Assembly: GCF_001039355.2 (NCBI RefSeq)
Contig: NW_019773814.1
Location: forward strand, 343,838-370,273
Source of the DNA: Lingula anatina
Lineage: Eukaryota; Brachiopoda; Lingulata; Lingulida; Lingulidae
Length of the DNA: 26,436 nt
Direction: 5' to 3'
Shown here: piece after piece, positions 9,602 through 20,002 of the stretch
How positions within the stretch are numbered: the stretch's first letter is position 1
Layout: the number at the start of each line of letters is the position of its first letter
Notes under the pieces: model-generated
The model's database searches: none
What the model saw: only the letters and a program-made list of their open reading frames with translations
Told to the model about the DNA's origin: nothing
Translations under genes and position numbers: made by a program

Positions 9602-11204
9602 CTCCCTATTTTAATCACACAGACTACAATTGGGACACTTGACAAGCAGGTAATGTTCAAAGGCATTAACCAGGCAATGCCTGCTGCATGTCCACCTCGT
9701 GTTATCTTGTACCTCTATTTTGTTAGCAGTATTATCATTATCATAGCTTTTTGTTGTGATTTTTTATACAAAGCATGATGCCATTGATCTGACCTATAAG
9801 ATGTTGAATTATTAAAAAACTTCATAGTTGCTTCCTGTGCCCTACAAAAAGATCAGACCTGTGCTTTAAGCAACTTAACCAGTGATTGAAATCCTCTTGT
9901 AAATGTATAGGCTTGTTAACTTGCAGTCAAGTACAACCTTCTAGTCACTGAAAATGCAAGTGAAAAACAAGACATGAAGTATCTTTTAAATTTTCAATTA
10001 TTTATTTATTTATCTATTTATAGTCTTTATTAACTCCTAACTATGTGATAAATGTGAACAGATGTTTAAGAATTCAACTGATAATTGATAGTGTATTGGA
10101 AGTCTTAAAATCCTTGATCAGTTGATTGATCCATTGCCTGAATATGGTTGTGTAGTGTTGTTGTAATAACTATCTGTATTATTGTTCAGTGACATTCTAA
10201 TGTGAATGGATACCTGTATTAGTGTTATGACAGTTACTGTAACAAAATAGAATGTCTGTGGTTTGGAGTATTATTGTCCTTTTAAAAAATGTTTCATTTC
10301 AACATTTACCCTTCTCCCCTGTCACTACATTCTATTTAAAAGGAAAAGAAAAAAGGTCTTACAATTGTGGTTGATATGCATGTCCCCCTTCTCTCCCCTC
10401 TTTAAAGTCATCAAGTAAAAAACCTCTAAAATAACTCTGGCTTTTTTATTTGAGTTTTACACAGTACATGATCATGCGATAGAATTCCCCATATCTGTTG
10501 AAAACATAAAAATCAGATACCCAATGCTTATAAACAGTGAAGCAGTGCATTCCCTGCTGTAGTGCAATAAGAGTGTTTGGCGTGTGTCAACTCACATATG
10601 GCATGAATGTTGTGACTTTGCCTGCTTAAGTAGGCAGTTTCCTCATCTTTATTTAGGGATGATTTACTAACCACACAGTTAGAGCACACTTTATTGTACA
10701 TTTTAAGAAAAATATGGTTTCAGTTGTTGACAAGGAAAAGATGTTTCACTAGAAGTAGGCTTTTATATCATCATCATAATGCATGTGTTGCATGTTATAC
10801 AAGGGAGGGTGGGTGGGTGGGTAAAAAGAACAAAACTTGAAGGAAAGGTCTCGAGGGAGTTTCGAGCAACTAAAATAATTGCAGGACTGGAAATTAGAGC
10901 TGAAGGAAAGGTATCTTCTGCAGTTATGAGTTTTGAGTTTATCTACTTTATTTTTCATTTTAGAAAATCATTGTCATAATAGGTGATAAATAAGGATTAT
11001 AAAAACATGTATTTAACAGTTGGGATATACCTGTTTAATTTAGCAGTTGATGAAAGATCCAACAAAATATAATAAAAGGTAGGTATTAGTTTAGATTTTC
11101 AATGATAAAACTCGACATGAACACATTCAGGCTGCAGTTCATCTTAAAATATATTCTGTGTTGTGATATCGTCTCATTGTTTGACTTCATTTACTCTACT
11201 ATAG
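9602..11204. other. Intron sequence upstream of exon 1, copy 2
   Basis: Same intron as 1-1594. It differs by one extra ATTT unit, one extra GGGT unit (near 10808), a shorter A run, and scattered substitutions. No gene was seen in it. Confidence 0.8.
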
Positions 11205-11380
11205 ACATCATTGGAAGCAGCAGAGAACCTGATCAAACAGCATGAAGCCTTTATCACCACCATGGATGCCAATGATGAGAAGATCAACCTGGTCCTGCAG
11301 TTTGCTGAGAGGCTGGTGGATGATGAGAACCACTATGCAGCAGACAAGATATCTAAGAAGGCAGAGAATATTGATGAGAG
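11205..11380 (+). CDS. beta-Spec: Exon 1, copy 2: repeat 9, helices B-C
   Basis: 176 nt, identical to 1595-1770, phase 0 in and phase 2 out. The donor gtgggc is followed by a TG/CG alternating tract (about 11418-11447) longer than in copy 1. Confidence 0.93.
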
Positions 11381-11658
11381 GTGGGCATGTGTTTGTTTGT
11401 ATCTATGCATGGAGTGTGTGTGTGCGTGCAAGCGTGCGCGTGCACACAGCAGATAAGATAACTAAGAGGGCTGAGAACACTGATTTGTTGGTGGCACAAG
11501 GGTGTGTATGAGTGAGTGTTTGCGTGTTATTTTGTATGATTGCATTTTTGCTTGTGACAGGCATGAAGTTTCGTGTGAAATATTGTAGAAGAGGGCTTCA
11601 TTAAAAATATTTCTTATTATAAAATCTTTTTACCAGCAGTATGTTTTGTCCACTTCAG

Positions 11659-11749
11659 ACGCAATGCCAATCGTCAGCGTGCATATGAAGGTCTGGAGAG
11701 ACTGAAGGACTCACTTCAACTACAGCAGTTCCTGCAGGACTGTGATGAG
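11659..11749 (+). CDS. beta-Spec: Exon 2, copy 2: repeat 9 end, repeat 10 start
   Basis: 91 nt, identical to 2042-2132. The donor here is gtaagc, closer to consensus than gtatgc of copy 1. Confidence 0.92.
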
Positions 11750-12015
11750 GTAAGCCACTTCATATCAGTTCTGTGTCCTGGGGCCTGCTGCACTACAGCA
11801 CTAAAGATTGAAAGTTGGTCTTATATTTAAGACGTTTTTGATTCTGGATAGTAATGACTCATCTAAAAACCTTACTTTAGTAGTATTTTTTAGTGTTGAA
11901 GACTGATACAGCAACCACCTCTGTTAGGGAGGCAAACCATCTGTGCTAAGGAAGTAGTGAACTTAACTGAATCTTACCAGCTGAATAGTATAGTTTTAAT
12001 GTATATTTGTTTCAG

Positions 12016-12162
12016 CTTGGAGAGTGGCTTGAGGAGAAGATGATTGCAGCACAGGATGAGACCTACCGTGATGCCAAGAACATTCACAGCAAATACATGA
12101 GGCATCAGGCCTTTGAAGCAGAGATTGCTGCCAACAAGGATAGGCTTCACAAATTACAACAG
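12016..12162 (+). CDS. beta-Spec: Exon 3, copy 2: repeat 10, helices A-B
   Basis: 147 nt, identical to 2394-2540, phase 0 at both ends. The intron before it has a locally scrambled stretch relative to copy 1 (near 11850-11890). Confidence 0.93.
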
Positions 12163-12385
12163 GTAGAATACTTCTTCCATTTTCTTTCTGGGCAATATAA
12201 CTTTATACTCCTTTAGTGTGCAGATATGCATGCTTGTTCTGGAGCATTATGTACATACCTTTTGTTACCTGAAATTTATATAATTATAAAATAAAGCAAA
12301 CATTTACATGACATAAGCCTTAGTAGTTATTATAAGTCTAAAATATATATTAGGGCTATGATTAACTCTGATTTGTCCCTGCTAG

Positions 12386-12649
12386 GCTGGCGGTGAGCTA
12401 ATCAGAGACAAGCCAGACACTGCAGAGCAGATAGAGCCTCGTCTCCAGAGCTTGGCTGCTCAGTGGGAAGAACTGGAGAAGACCACACAGGAGAAAGGAG
12501 AGAAACTTTTCGACGCCAACCGCCAAGTCCTGTATGAACAGAGCTGCGATGATATTGATGGCTACCTCAATACACTGGAGTCTCAGATCATCACAGCCGA
12601 TTTCGGGCAAGATCTAACCACGGTTAACTTGCTTATGCAGAAGCAAAAT
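12386..12649 (+). CDS. beta-Spec: Exon 4, copy 2: repeat 10 C, repeat 11 A
   Basis: 264 nt, with four synonymous changes from 2764-3027 (Arg, two Thr and Leu codons). Donor is gtgagt. Intron 4 is 185 bases shorter than in copy 1. Confidence 0.93.
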
Positions 12650-12799
12650 GTGAGTGAGGCTGAACTTACATTGGTAGTTAAAAAATTTAGTGTACATTGG
12701 TATTCAAAGGTATAATAAAATTTATGATCTGCAAGTTGTGAAATGATTTAATTAAAATAGCTCACTTATAAAGTTTGTTATAAATCTTTACCTTATCAG

Positions 12800-13117
12800 C
12801 TGCTAGAAGGTCAAATGAAAATCAAGGAAGAACAGATGTCAGAGCTGGACAAACAAGCAGAGATCCTGAGAAGTAAAGATCCAGCCAAGGTGGAAGAGAT
12901 CGAGATGAAGAAAGCCCTTGTCCAGGAGCGTTTTGTACAGCTGCAGGCTCCACTGCTGGAGAGGCGATCTCAGCTGGAGAAACAGAAGGCAGTGCATCAG
13001 TTCCTGCGTGACGTCGAGGACGAAATGTTGTGGATAGACGAACGCATGCCACTGGCAACATCAGAAAACTATGGCAACAGCCTACTCAGTGTACAGACAC
13101 TGATGAAGAAAAACCAG
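12800..13117 (+). CDS. beta-Spec: Exon 5, copy 2: repeat 11 B-C, repeat 12 A
   Basis: 318 nt, with about ten base differences from 3363-3680, all synonymous, including a two-base TTG/CTA leucine change. Protein identical to copy 1. Confidence 0.95.
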
Positions 13118-13329
13118 GTATGAAGTCATCATTTTTATATCCATAATGAACATCACTGTTCAAAATATACTAAATATGAAAAGGGTTAAAAAAAAAAAAA
13201 GAAATGAAAATTTTCTATCAAATGCTATGAAATATAATAATGTTGACTGAATAAACTGTCATTATAACTATCTAGTTATGCAGTGAAATCTTCTTTGTAC
13301 ACTCTGTCTACTGCTATTTCTACTTACAG

Positions 13330-13530
13330 ACTCTGAGATCAGACCTGGAGCGTCATGAGCACACAATCAACGCAGTTTGCGACGCTGGCCAGGAGATGAT
13401 CAATGAAGGACACCCACAATCAGAACTCTTCCAAGAAAAGATCGATATGCTGTTACGACGCTGGGGAGAGCTGAAGGAAGCTGTAGACGAGAGGCAAAAC
13501 AGGCTACTTCTGTCACAGGTTGCACAGCAG
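13330..13530 (+). CDS. beta-Spec: Exon 6, copy 2: repeat 12, helices B-C
   Basis: 201 nt, with four synonymous changes from 3893-4093. Intron 5 before it differs by an A-run expansion (near 13190) and a replaced stretch near 13275. Confidence 0.94.
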
Positions 13531-13946
13531 GTAGGCTTTTAATGTTATGAATGTCATGACTAGGAAAAGGATGGGTATTTTTCTTGGCTTTGTTACAGTA
13601 TAATGTTGCAAAGATGGATAAACAAGACTCAAAATTTGATGTGTCTATGTTGTAAAACATGTTCTGTGTGACATATTTATGTGGAGATAGTATCTAGTAT
13701 AGTATCAGTGCAGTGATGAAAAAAATTATTTCCTGGAGGACCTCCTCAAATGGGTTTAAGACACAGATTGACTTTTTTGTTGTCTGTGGCCTTTCAGGTA
13801 CTTTTCACTTTGTATTATACAGCAGTAATTGTATAAATATACACCTTGTTACAGTTACTGAATGTGAGTATCATTATTTTAAAAGAATGGAGGTTTTTGG
13901 TCACTTACACAGGTATGAACACACCAGTCTTCCTATCTATTTTCAG

Positions 13947-14155
13947 TACTACTTCGATGCTGCAGAGGCTGAGGCCTGGATGGGAGAGCAGGAGCTGTAC
14001 ATGATGTCTGAGGACCGTGCTAAGGATGAGGTGGGGGCCCAGAACATGATGAAGAAACACCAGCACACTGAGCATGTTGTAGAGGACTATGCTGAGACTG
14101 TCAGGCAGCTTGGGGAGAGAGCCAGGAATCTCATGGATGAGAATCATCCAGAGTG
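13947..14155 (+). CDS. beta-Spec: Exon 7, copy 2: repeat 13, helices A-B
   Basis: 209 nt, identical in coding sequence to 4509-4717. Donor gtacgt here versus gtatgt in copy 1. Leaves phase 2. Confidence 0.95.
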
Positions 14156-14428
14156 GTACGTACCTACTACATGAGGCATCATGCATATGTTAATAATGAT
14201 GATGATAATAGCAACTAGGATAATGAAAAAAAGTAATGAAATATAACAGATAATAGTGACAGTAATAATAATTGTTATCATAATTATGACATTATACCAG
14301 AGCATTTGTATTGCATGATATCATAGTATAGAAGGTTATTAAAACAATATTAAAAGGTTATAGATGAAGTTTTATATATTTTAAGTGAGGTGGATTTTTA
14401 AAGGCATATTCTTGTTGTCTCTGTATAG

Positions 14429-14633
14429 TGACCAGATTGCCCGCCGCCAGGCCCAGGTGGACAAACTTTATGCTGGACTGAAGGACCTTGCCCAGGAGAG
14501 GAGAGGCAAGCTGGACGAGTGCCTGAAACTGTACATGTTGAACAGAGAGGTAGATGATCTAGAGCAGTGGATAGAGGAGAGGAGAGTGGTCGCTGGGTCG
14601 CATGAACTTGGACAGGATTACGAACACGTCACT
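14429..14633 (+). CDS. beta-Spec: Exon 8, copy 2: repeat 13 C, repeat 14 A
   Basis: 205 nt, with five synonymous changes from 5013-5217. Contains the repeat 14 helix A motif REVDDLEQWIEE. Confidence 0.95.
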
Positions 14634-14861
14634 GTAAGTGGCTGCCATGGTTTACCAAACGTGATTTATGTTGAATTGGTTTGCAGTTAAGATATCAGGA
14701 TAGTGCAGACTTTGTCAAGATTACACACATGTCGCAATAAGCTTCTGGCTGTGTGTATACTAGGCAGAATGTTTTCATTTGTGTTAAGTGAAAGAGTAAC
14801 TACTGTTTTTCTTTCTACTGCTTTTAATATTAACTGTTTTGATTTCTCCCACATCTTACAG

Positions 14862-15125
14862 ATGTTACGTGACCGGTTCAAGGAGTTTGCCAGGGACACC
14901 CAGAGCATTGGTGAGGAACGCGTGGCTGCAGCCAATGACATGGCAGACAAACTGATAGCCCTGGGCCACTCTGACGCTGCCACAATAGCCGAGTGGAAGG
15001 ATGGCCTGAATGAGGCCTGGGCAGATCTTCTGGAGCTCATTGACACCAGGACACAGATGTTACAGGCTTCTTGGGAGCTGTGGAAGTTCTTCAATGACTG
15101 CAAGGAAACCTTGGAGAGAATCTAT
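14862..15125 (+). CDS. beta-Spec: Exon 9, copy 2: repeat 14 B-C, repeat 15 A
   Basis: 264 nt, with seven synonymous changes from 5450-5713 and the same ankyrin-binding-region protein. Confidence 0.96.
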
Positions 15126-15531
15126 GTAAGTGAAGAAAGGTTATGAGAAATGGCAGTTGAGATGATTTATACAATGAAATCTTAATTCAGTTCTGGACTT
15201 TTTTCTGTAAAGCTTACTGTCAATAGATGATTGCTATGACTAGTTCTCTTTGACAGACTTATAAGTCCAGAAATAGATTACTATAATATTTGCTTTCTCT
15301 CCTGTATATTCTATATAATTGTATGCTAGTTTAGATAAGGATTTCTTTAATATACAAATAAACACACCAATCAATAATTGCTTGCTGACCTGAATGTTTG
15401 CCAAGTTACTGGTATTGCAAAGAACTTTGGTGGACATAAACAATTTCACTTTGTTGAAAGGACTAAATATTTGTCAAATAACTTGAATTACAAAAGACTG
15501 TCATTGACTTTTATATTTTTCAAACCTTCAG

Positions 15532-15887
15532 GAGAAACAGAACTCTATCCCAGACGAGTTGGGTCGTGATGCTCAGAGTGTGGCTGCCCTGCAGAGAAAG
15601 CATGCCAACTTTGAGCATGACCTCATCACCCTGGGGACACAGGTGCAACAAGTGCAGGAGGAGGCAGCAAGGCTGTTTGCCGCTTACGCAGGGGACAGGG
15701 CCAGAGAGATCCAAGATCGCGAGGCAGAGGTGGTGAACGCCTGGAGGAATCTACAGGTGATGGTGGAGGCACGCAAGAATAAGTTGATTGATATCAGTGA
15801 TCTGTTCCGCTTCTTTAACATGGTCCGCGATCTCATGTTGTGGATGGATGACATTAACAGACAGATGAATACACAAGAAAAACCAAG
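15532..15887 (+). CDS. beta-Spec: Exon 10, copy 2: repeat 15 B-C, repeat 16 A
   Basis: 356 nt, with five synonymous changes from 6066-6421. Acceptor is ccttcag instead of ttttag. Intron 9 before it (15126-15531) holds an extra stretch near 15442-15475. Confidence 0.96.
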
Positions 15888-16084
15888 GTACGTAGGGGTT
15901 TTAATTAGTTTATATATCACAGAAGTTATATTGTATAACTTAGATGCAGTTGTGTAAAAAGTTGCGTTTGGAAATAAGTTGGAATAAAAAAAGTGATCTT
16001 TATGTTCTTCAATAAAATGATCATTTATTTATTTGTTTATTTTTTCTCTTTATTTATAATAATTATTATTTACTTTACCCCCAG

Positions 16085-16223
16085 GGATGTGTCAGGAGTG
16101 GAACTGTTGATGAACAATCACCAGAGTCTGAAAGCTGAAGTAGACGCCAGGGATGAGAACTTCACCATCTGTGTCAACCTGGGCAAAGATCTGCTGGCCA
16201 GGAGACACTTTAGATCAGAAGAG
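16085..16223 (+). CDS. beta-Spec: Exon 11, copy 2: repeat 16, helix B
   Basis: 139 nt, with four synonymous changes from 6615-6753. The preceding intron 10 is the most rearranged of the short introns between copies. Intron 11 downstream carries the empty LINE site at about 16329-16342. Confidence 0.95.
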
Positions 16224-16518
16224 GTAGGAGAAATAGTTACTCTAAACTGGGTATAACCTAATACACGAAGGCAACTCTATAATAAAGATGAGAAACTAAA
16301 CAAAATGCAAAAAAATGTCTAGTTTAGTGTGTACAAAAGGTAGAATGACTTGTTGCCAAAAACAAGACCTTTTGCTTATTATACTTTGAAATGACATTAA
16401 TACTACAAGTTACAATATTATATTCCCATGTTAAAAATTTAAGCAAATCTTATTGAGTAAATTGTAGTATTCTCATTATTTTGCTTAGATATTCAACCAT
16501 TTTATTCCTTTTTGCTAG

Positions 16519-16603
16519 GTGCGTGACAAACTTATCCAGCTGACCACACAGAGAGGCATGATGATGGAGAAGTGGGAGGAGAGATGGGAATACCTACAAC
16601 TTA
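16519..16603 (+). CDS. beta-Spec: Exon 12, copy 2: repeat 16, helix C
   Basis: 85 nt, identical to 7726-7810. Acceptor tgctag. The following intron has about 145 bases (roughly 16613-16760) not present in copy 1. Confidence 0.94.
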
Positions 16604-16913
16604 GTAAGTGAACAGCGCTTTCATATACAACATCTATATTTTAAGACTAAAGAAGTTAATTTAGAACAAATGACCATTTTCATATAAATGCAAGTACATT
16701 TAACTTTGTAAATTCTTTAGAATGTTGGAGAATTGCCATTTGTCAACCTTTAAGATTACCTTTTACTAGATTATACTCATACGTATTTCATAGTTAAGAC
16801 AAGGAAACCACTTTCTCTGGATATTTTGCACAATGAGTTGCATACAATTTCAATTTCTGGAAAGATTTACATTGTATTTAAACTATTACTTACTAAACTG
16901 TGTGCTATTTCAG

Positions 16914-17005
16914 TCCTTGAGGTGTACCAGTTTGCCAGAGACGCTGCTGTGGCTGAGGCCTGGCTTGTTGCTCAAGAGCCATATCTACAGACTACAGACC
17001 TTGGT
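16914..17005 (+). CDS. beta-Spec: Exon 13, copy 2: repeat 17, helix A
   Basis: 92 nt, with one synonymous change (GAT/GAC) from 7979-8070. Part of the alpha-beta tetramer site. Confidence 0.95.
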
Positions 17006-17270
17006 GTAAGTATTTCTCACATACCATGTATTTGCAGAGTGCTGCTGAACTGTGGTTACAGGGGAATGAGAAAAACTTATATTTAAGGGATATACTGCTT
17101 TTATTAAAATGTCAGCAACAAATTATGAAGATGATGTTGTTCAAATTGTTACTCGGAACAAATGCTGAAGTGATGATAGAAGAAAATACATGTGAATTTT
17201 AGAACATAAACTGACCAAATGAAACATTATTCAGAGAACAATGTTCTGAATGGCTGTGTTTCTGTTCCAG

Positions 17271-17375
17271 AGCACCATAGATGAGGTGGAGAAGTTGATT
17301 AAGAAGCACGAAGCCTTTGAGAAATCTGCTGCTGCCCAGGAAGATCGCTTCACAGCACTGGAGAGGCTCACAACA
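17271..17375 (+). CDS. beta-Spec: Exon 14, copy 2: repeat 17, helix B
   Basis: 105 nt, identical to 8337-8441. Ends TALERLTT in phase 0, from which cassette A, cassette B or exon C can be joined in frame. Confidence 0.95.
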
Positions 17376-17621
17376 GTACGTCTTGTTTGAATTTTGATAT
17401 TTGTTTTACATTTGAAGTGGAAATTGCTTTGCTTGTAAATCAGAGAGTGCAGTAGATAAAAAAGGATCATTTTGGTGTGTTTTTGCTTGTCACAGGATGT
17501 GCACCTCTGCTTTTTTTCATTGATACTAGCCATTCTCATGTTGTCAGTCTACCCCTATCAAGTCTTCAGCACTTGCAATGTTGAGTGTCTTCAGTATGTC
17601 TTAATGGCACTTGTTTTCTAG

Positions 17622-17786
17622 CTCGAGCGCAGGCAGCTTGAGAAGGAGGAAAGAGCCTCTGTGGAGGATGGCGACCAGTCAGTGTCATTAGAAGAACAAC
17701 TGAGAGCACAGGCTGCAGCTGAATTCACTATCCCTGCAGTCCAGCTCCAAGAACCCTATGAAACCAATCTGGACGAGCCAGATGAT
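17622..17786 (+). CDS. beta-Spec: Exon 15 / linker cassette A, copy 2
   Basis: 165 nt, identical to 8689-8853 and with the same weak gtaata donor. Here it is followed by cassette B and exon C, so optional splicing A-B-C, A-C, B-C or C alone would all keep the frame. Confidence 0.78.
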
Positions 17787-18048
17787 GTAATAATCTACTT
17801 TCTTTCTAGCTTCAATTGCAGGTGGCGGGGAGATACTAACCAGCCCACTACCTTAACGTCAATATTATCAATGTCAATCTTAATGATAATCCTTAGCACT
17901 AATGGCAGAGGGATTACTCTTATATAACACTACTACTACTGTCATCAATAGCTGCTTCTAGCCTTTTGTCAATTTCAGAATATTTGCTTTAGTTTCTGTC
18001 CAAAAAGTAAGCATTTTAAAAATGTATACCTAAGTTGCTAATGCTGTG

Positions 18049-18103
<55 letters not shown>

Positions 18104-18713
18104 AGCTAACTTTTCTTTCTCTAATGACAATGTTAAAAAGTGGCAAATGCCTCCCTGTAGCTTTCCTGGCAGCTGTATTTTCCCTACTCACCTCCTTGTG
18201 TGTTACCTCAATGCACCCTCCAAGTCTACTGTTAGATTCCAGAGATTCTAATCCTGTCCTCTATACATTAAATACATTATACATTTATATCCCTCTCTGT
18301 TTTTAAAAAAAAGATCAAGACATTTTGTTACAGCTGTCAAACTTTACAATCCATGTATTTAGCTTATCCCTGGCATGGCCCCAGCTTTTTATTTCTCTCC
18401 CTGGTTGGATCTTTCAGACAGGCATGCCACCTATAGGGATTGGGAGGGGTGGGCTGAAAATACAGCTTTGTGGTGTGGCTCATCCATTTAATCCATATAA
18501 ATCTTTTCTCTAAATAACATAAACATAATAGTTTTAAAAGATTATTCATGAAAATGATTATTTGTGGACATTACCATTCTGAAAATATTAATTTTTTTCT
18601 TGGTTTCTATAAATTTTATTGATTGACAAGCATGACTATTTCACCTAAAGTGCCCCTTTCTCTGCATGATCAGCATGATTGATATATTCCTCTCTTCCCT
18701 GTGTTTCACGTAG
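17787..18713. other. Intron between cassettes A and B
   Basis: Non-coding. The first 247 bases are shared with copy 1, and the shared part ends at 18033. It contains the CT microsatellite at 18056-18100. Open frames beyond it (18046-18513) derive from the microsatellite and AT-rich sequence. Confidence 0.8.
18056..18101. repeat. (CT)n microsatellite
   Basis: An almost uninterrupted CT dinucleotide tract of about 22-23 units, followed by TTCAG. Its start is about 22 bases after the point where copy 1 homology ends, so it is a likely cause of an assembly break. Confidence 0.97.
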
Positions 18714-18845
18714 CTTGAAAGGCGTCAGGAAGAGGTAGGGGGAGCCACTGAGGCAGAGGCTCCAGCACTACAGCAGCTGGCCAGCAAGTATAAAGACATC
18801 TTCCGTGACTTGGATAGTAGTCGCGAATCATTACAAGACAACTCG
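18714..18845 (+). CDS. beta-Spec: Linker cassette exon B
   Basis: A 132-nt exon (44 codons, phase 0 at both ends) beginning LERRQEEVGGATEAEAPALQ and ending RESLQDNS. Acceptor cacgtag, donor gtgaat. Its first five residues are the same as those of cassette A, which suggests an exon duplication or shared constraint at the boundary after repeat 17. The rest contains a short amphipathic stretch (LASKYKDIFRDLD). No known domain; likely an alternative linker exon. Confidence 0.75.
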
Positions 18846-19877
18846 GTGAATTTCTTTTGCATCATACACAAGGCATATTCACAATTCTTCCTACTTCTTT
18901 TCTGTTAAGGGGCATAACTGCCTCTGTTTTTTCATCTGTTTTCAATGTTTCACTGCCTTTATATATTCTACTGTTGATGCTGCTGATGATGGTGGTAGAG
19001 GATTGGGAAATGTATTCACTTATATATACCATAACATACTAATGCTTCTATAGCTTTTCTTACTATTACAGGAACTGATTATTTCAATGTATATTGTCAC
19101 TCAAAATTATTCATAATGCCAAAAATATGCTTTCATTTTTCTTGCTTATTTATTTTTTCATTTATTTATTTATTTAGTTTAAAAATGGGCCAACATTTTT
19201 TTGTCTATAAACCATTTTATGTGCCTTATAATGATGTACCTGTATATTCATTGTAATTTTTTTTGTAAGTGCTACAAGGTGTGGCTTTGACTATCTTAAA
19301 ATATTAGATTATGTTATATTATATATTAATACTTATATATATAATATATTAACATTGTCTTCATTTCTCAGAAAGGTACGACCACCAAATGATTTTAATT
19401 TATCAGGGTTTTTTTTAGAATCCCAACAGATTTTTTCTTAAATATGTAGATGAACTTTATATTTCTGTAGGTGACATTAGTAAATAGTAGAATTACATAA
19501 CAGAATCTTTATTTTAACTACATCTACTTTTTAAATAAAAACTGGTATTGTATTTTAATATTTGGTAGAATTTGGGAGTCGTAGCTGTGTGCTAGACACT
19601 GCTTCTTGACACTTCTGTCTTGTTATAAGTCTGATATTTTTAATAAATGTGCAATTATCTATAAAATAATAACTTAAAAACAATAAATCTTACATTTATT
19701 AAAATTATTTAGATCATTTAATATGTTGTTGACAATACACATTTGTGGACAATATTTTAACAGTATTTGCTAAGATTGTCATAAAGTTGAATTGCTGGCA
19801 TTTGTTGACATTTGAATGAGAGTTTGTTAACCTTTATATGAAGATTCCTCATTATTGAGTTGTTTTTATCATTACAG
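18846..19877. other. Intron between cassette B and exon C
   Basis: About 1 kb of very AT-rich intron with an ATTT-rich tract near 19148-19179 and AT dinucleotide-rich stretches around 19310-19350. No coding signal was recognised. Confidence 0.8.
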
Positions 19878-20002
19878 TTTGAAATCAAAGAAAGGCAAAG
19901 GCGAGAAGAGGAGGAATATCGCCGCCAACATCCTGAAGAAGTACCTCCGGAGAAACCATCAATTCGGCAGAAATATATGGAGGAATTTGCACCTCCTCCA
20001 GA
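19878..20002 (+). CDS. beta-Spec: Linker exon C (conserved tail start)
   Basis: A 125-nt exon entering in phase 0 and leaving in phase 2: FEIKERQRREEEEYRRQHPE to EEFAPPP. The start resembles the recalled Drosophila FELKEMKRRQE that follows LTT directly, so this is the best candidate for the constitutive exon after repeat 17. Charged helical first half, proline-rich end. Acceptor attacag, donor gtgagt. Confidence 0.85.

Larger units (their letters stand above)
9602..18033. repeat. Large duplicated segment, copy 2
   Basis: This is the second copy of 1-9100, in direct orientation. It lacks the retrotransposon and the 185-bp intron-4 segment, and has about 145 extra bases in intron 12 (roughly 16613-16760). 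Unlike copy 1 it continues without interruption into downstream spectrin linker exons, so it is the copy that is physically joined to the 3' part of the gene in this sequence. Confidence 0.95.

Noticed and set aside
18046-18306. 86-codon open frame starting MSFTLSLSLS
   Set aside because: The beginning is translation of the CT microsatellite, and the remainder has no protein similarity.
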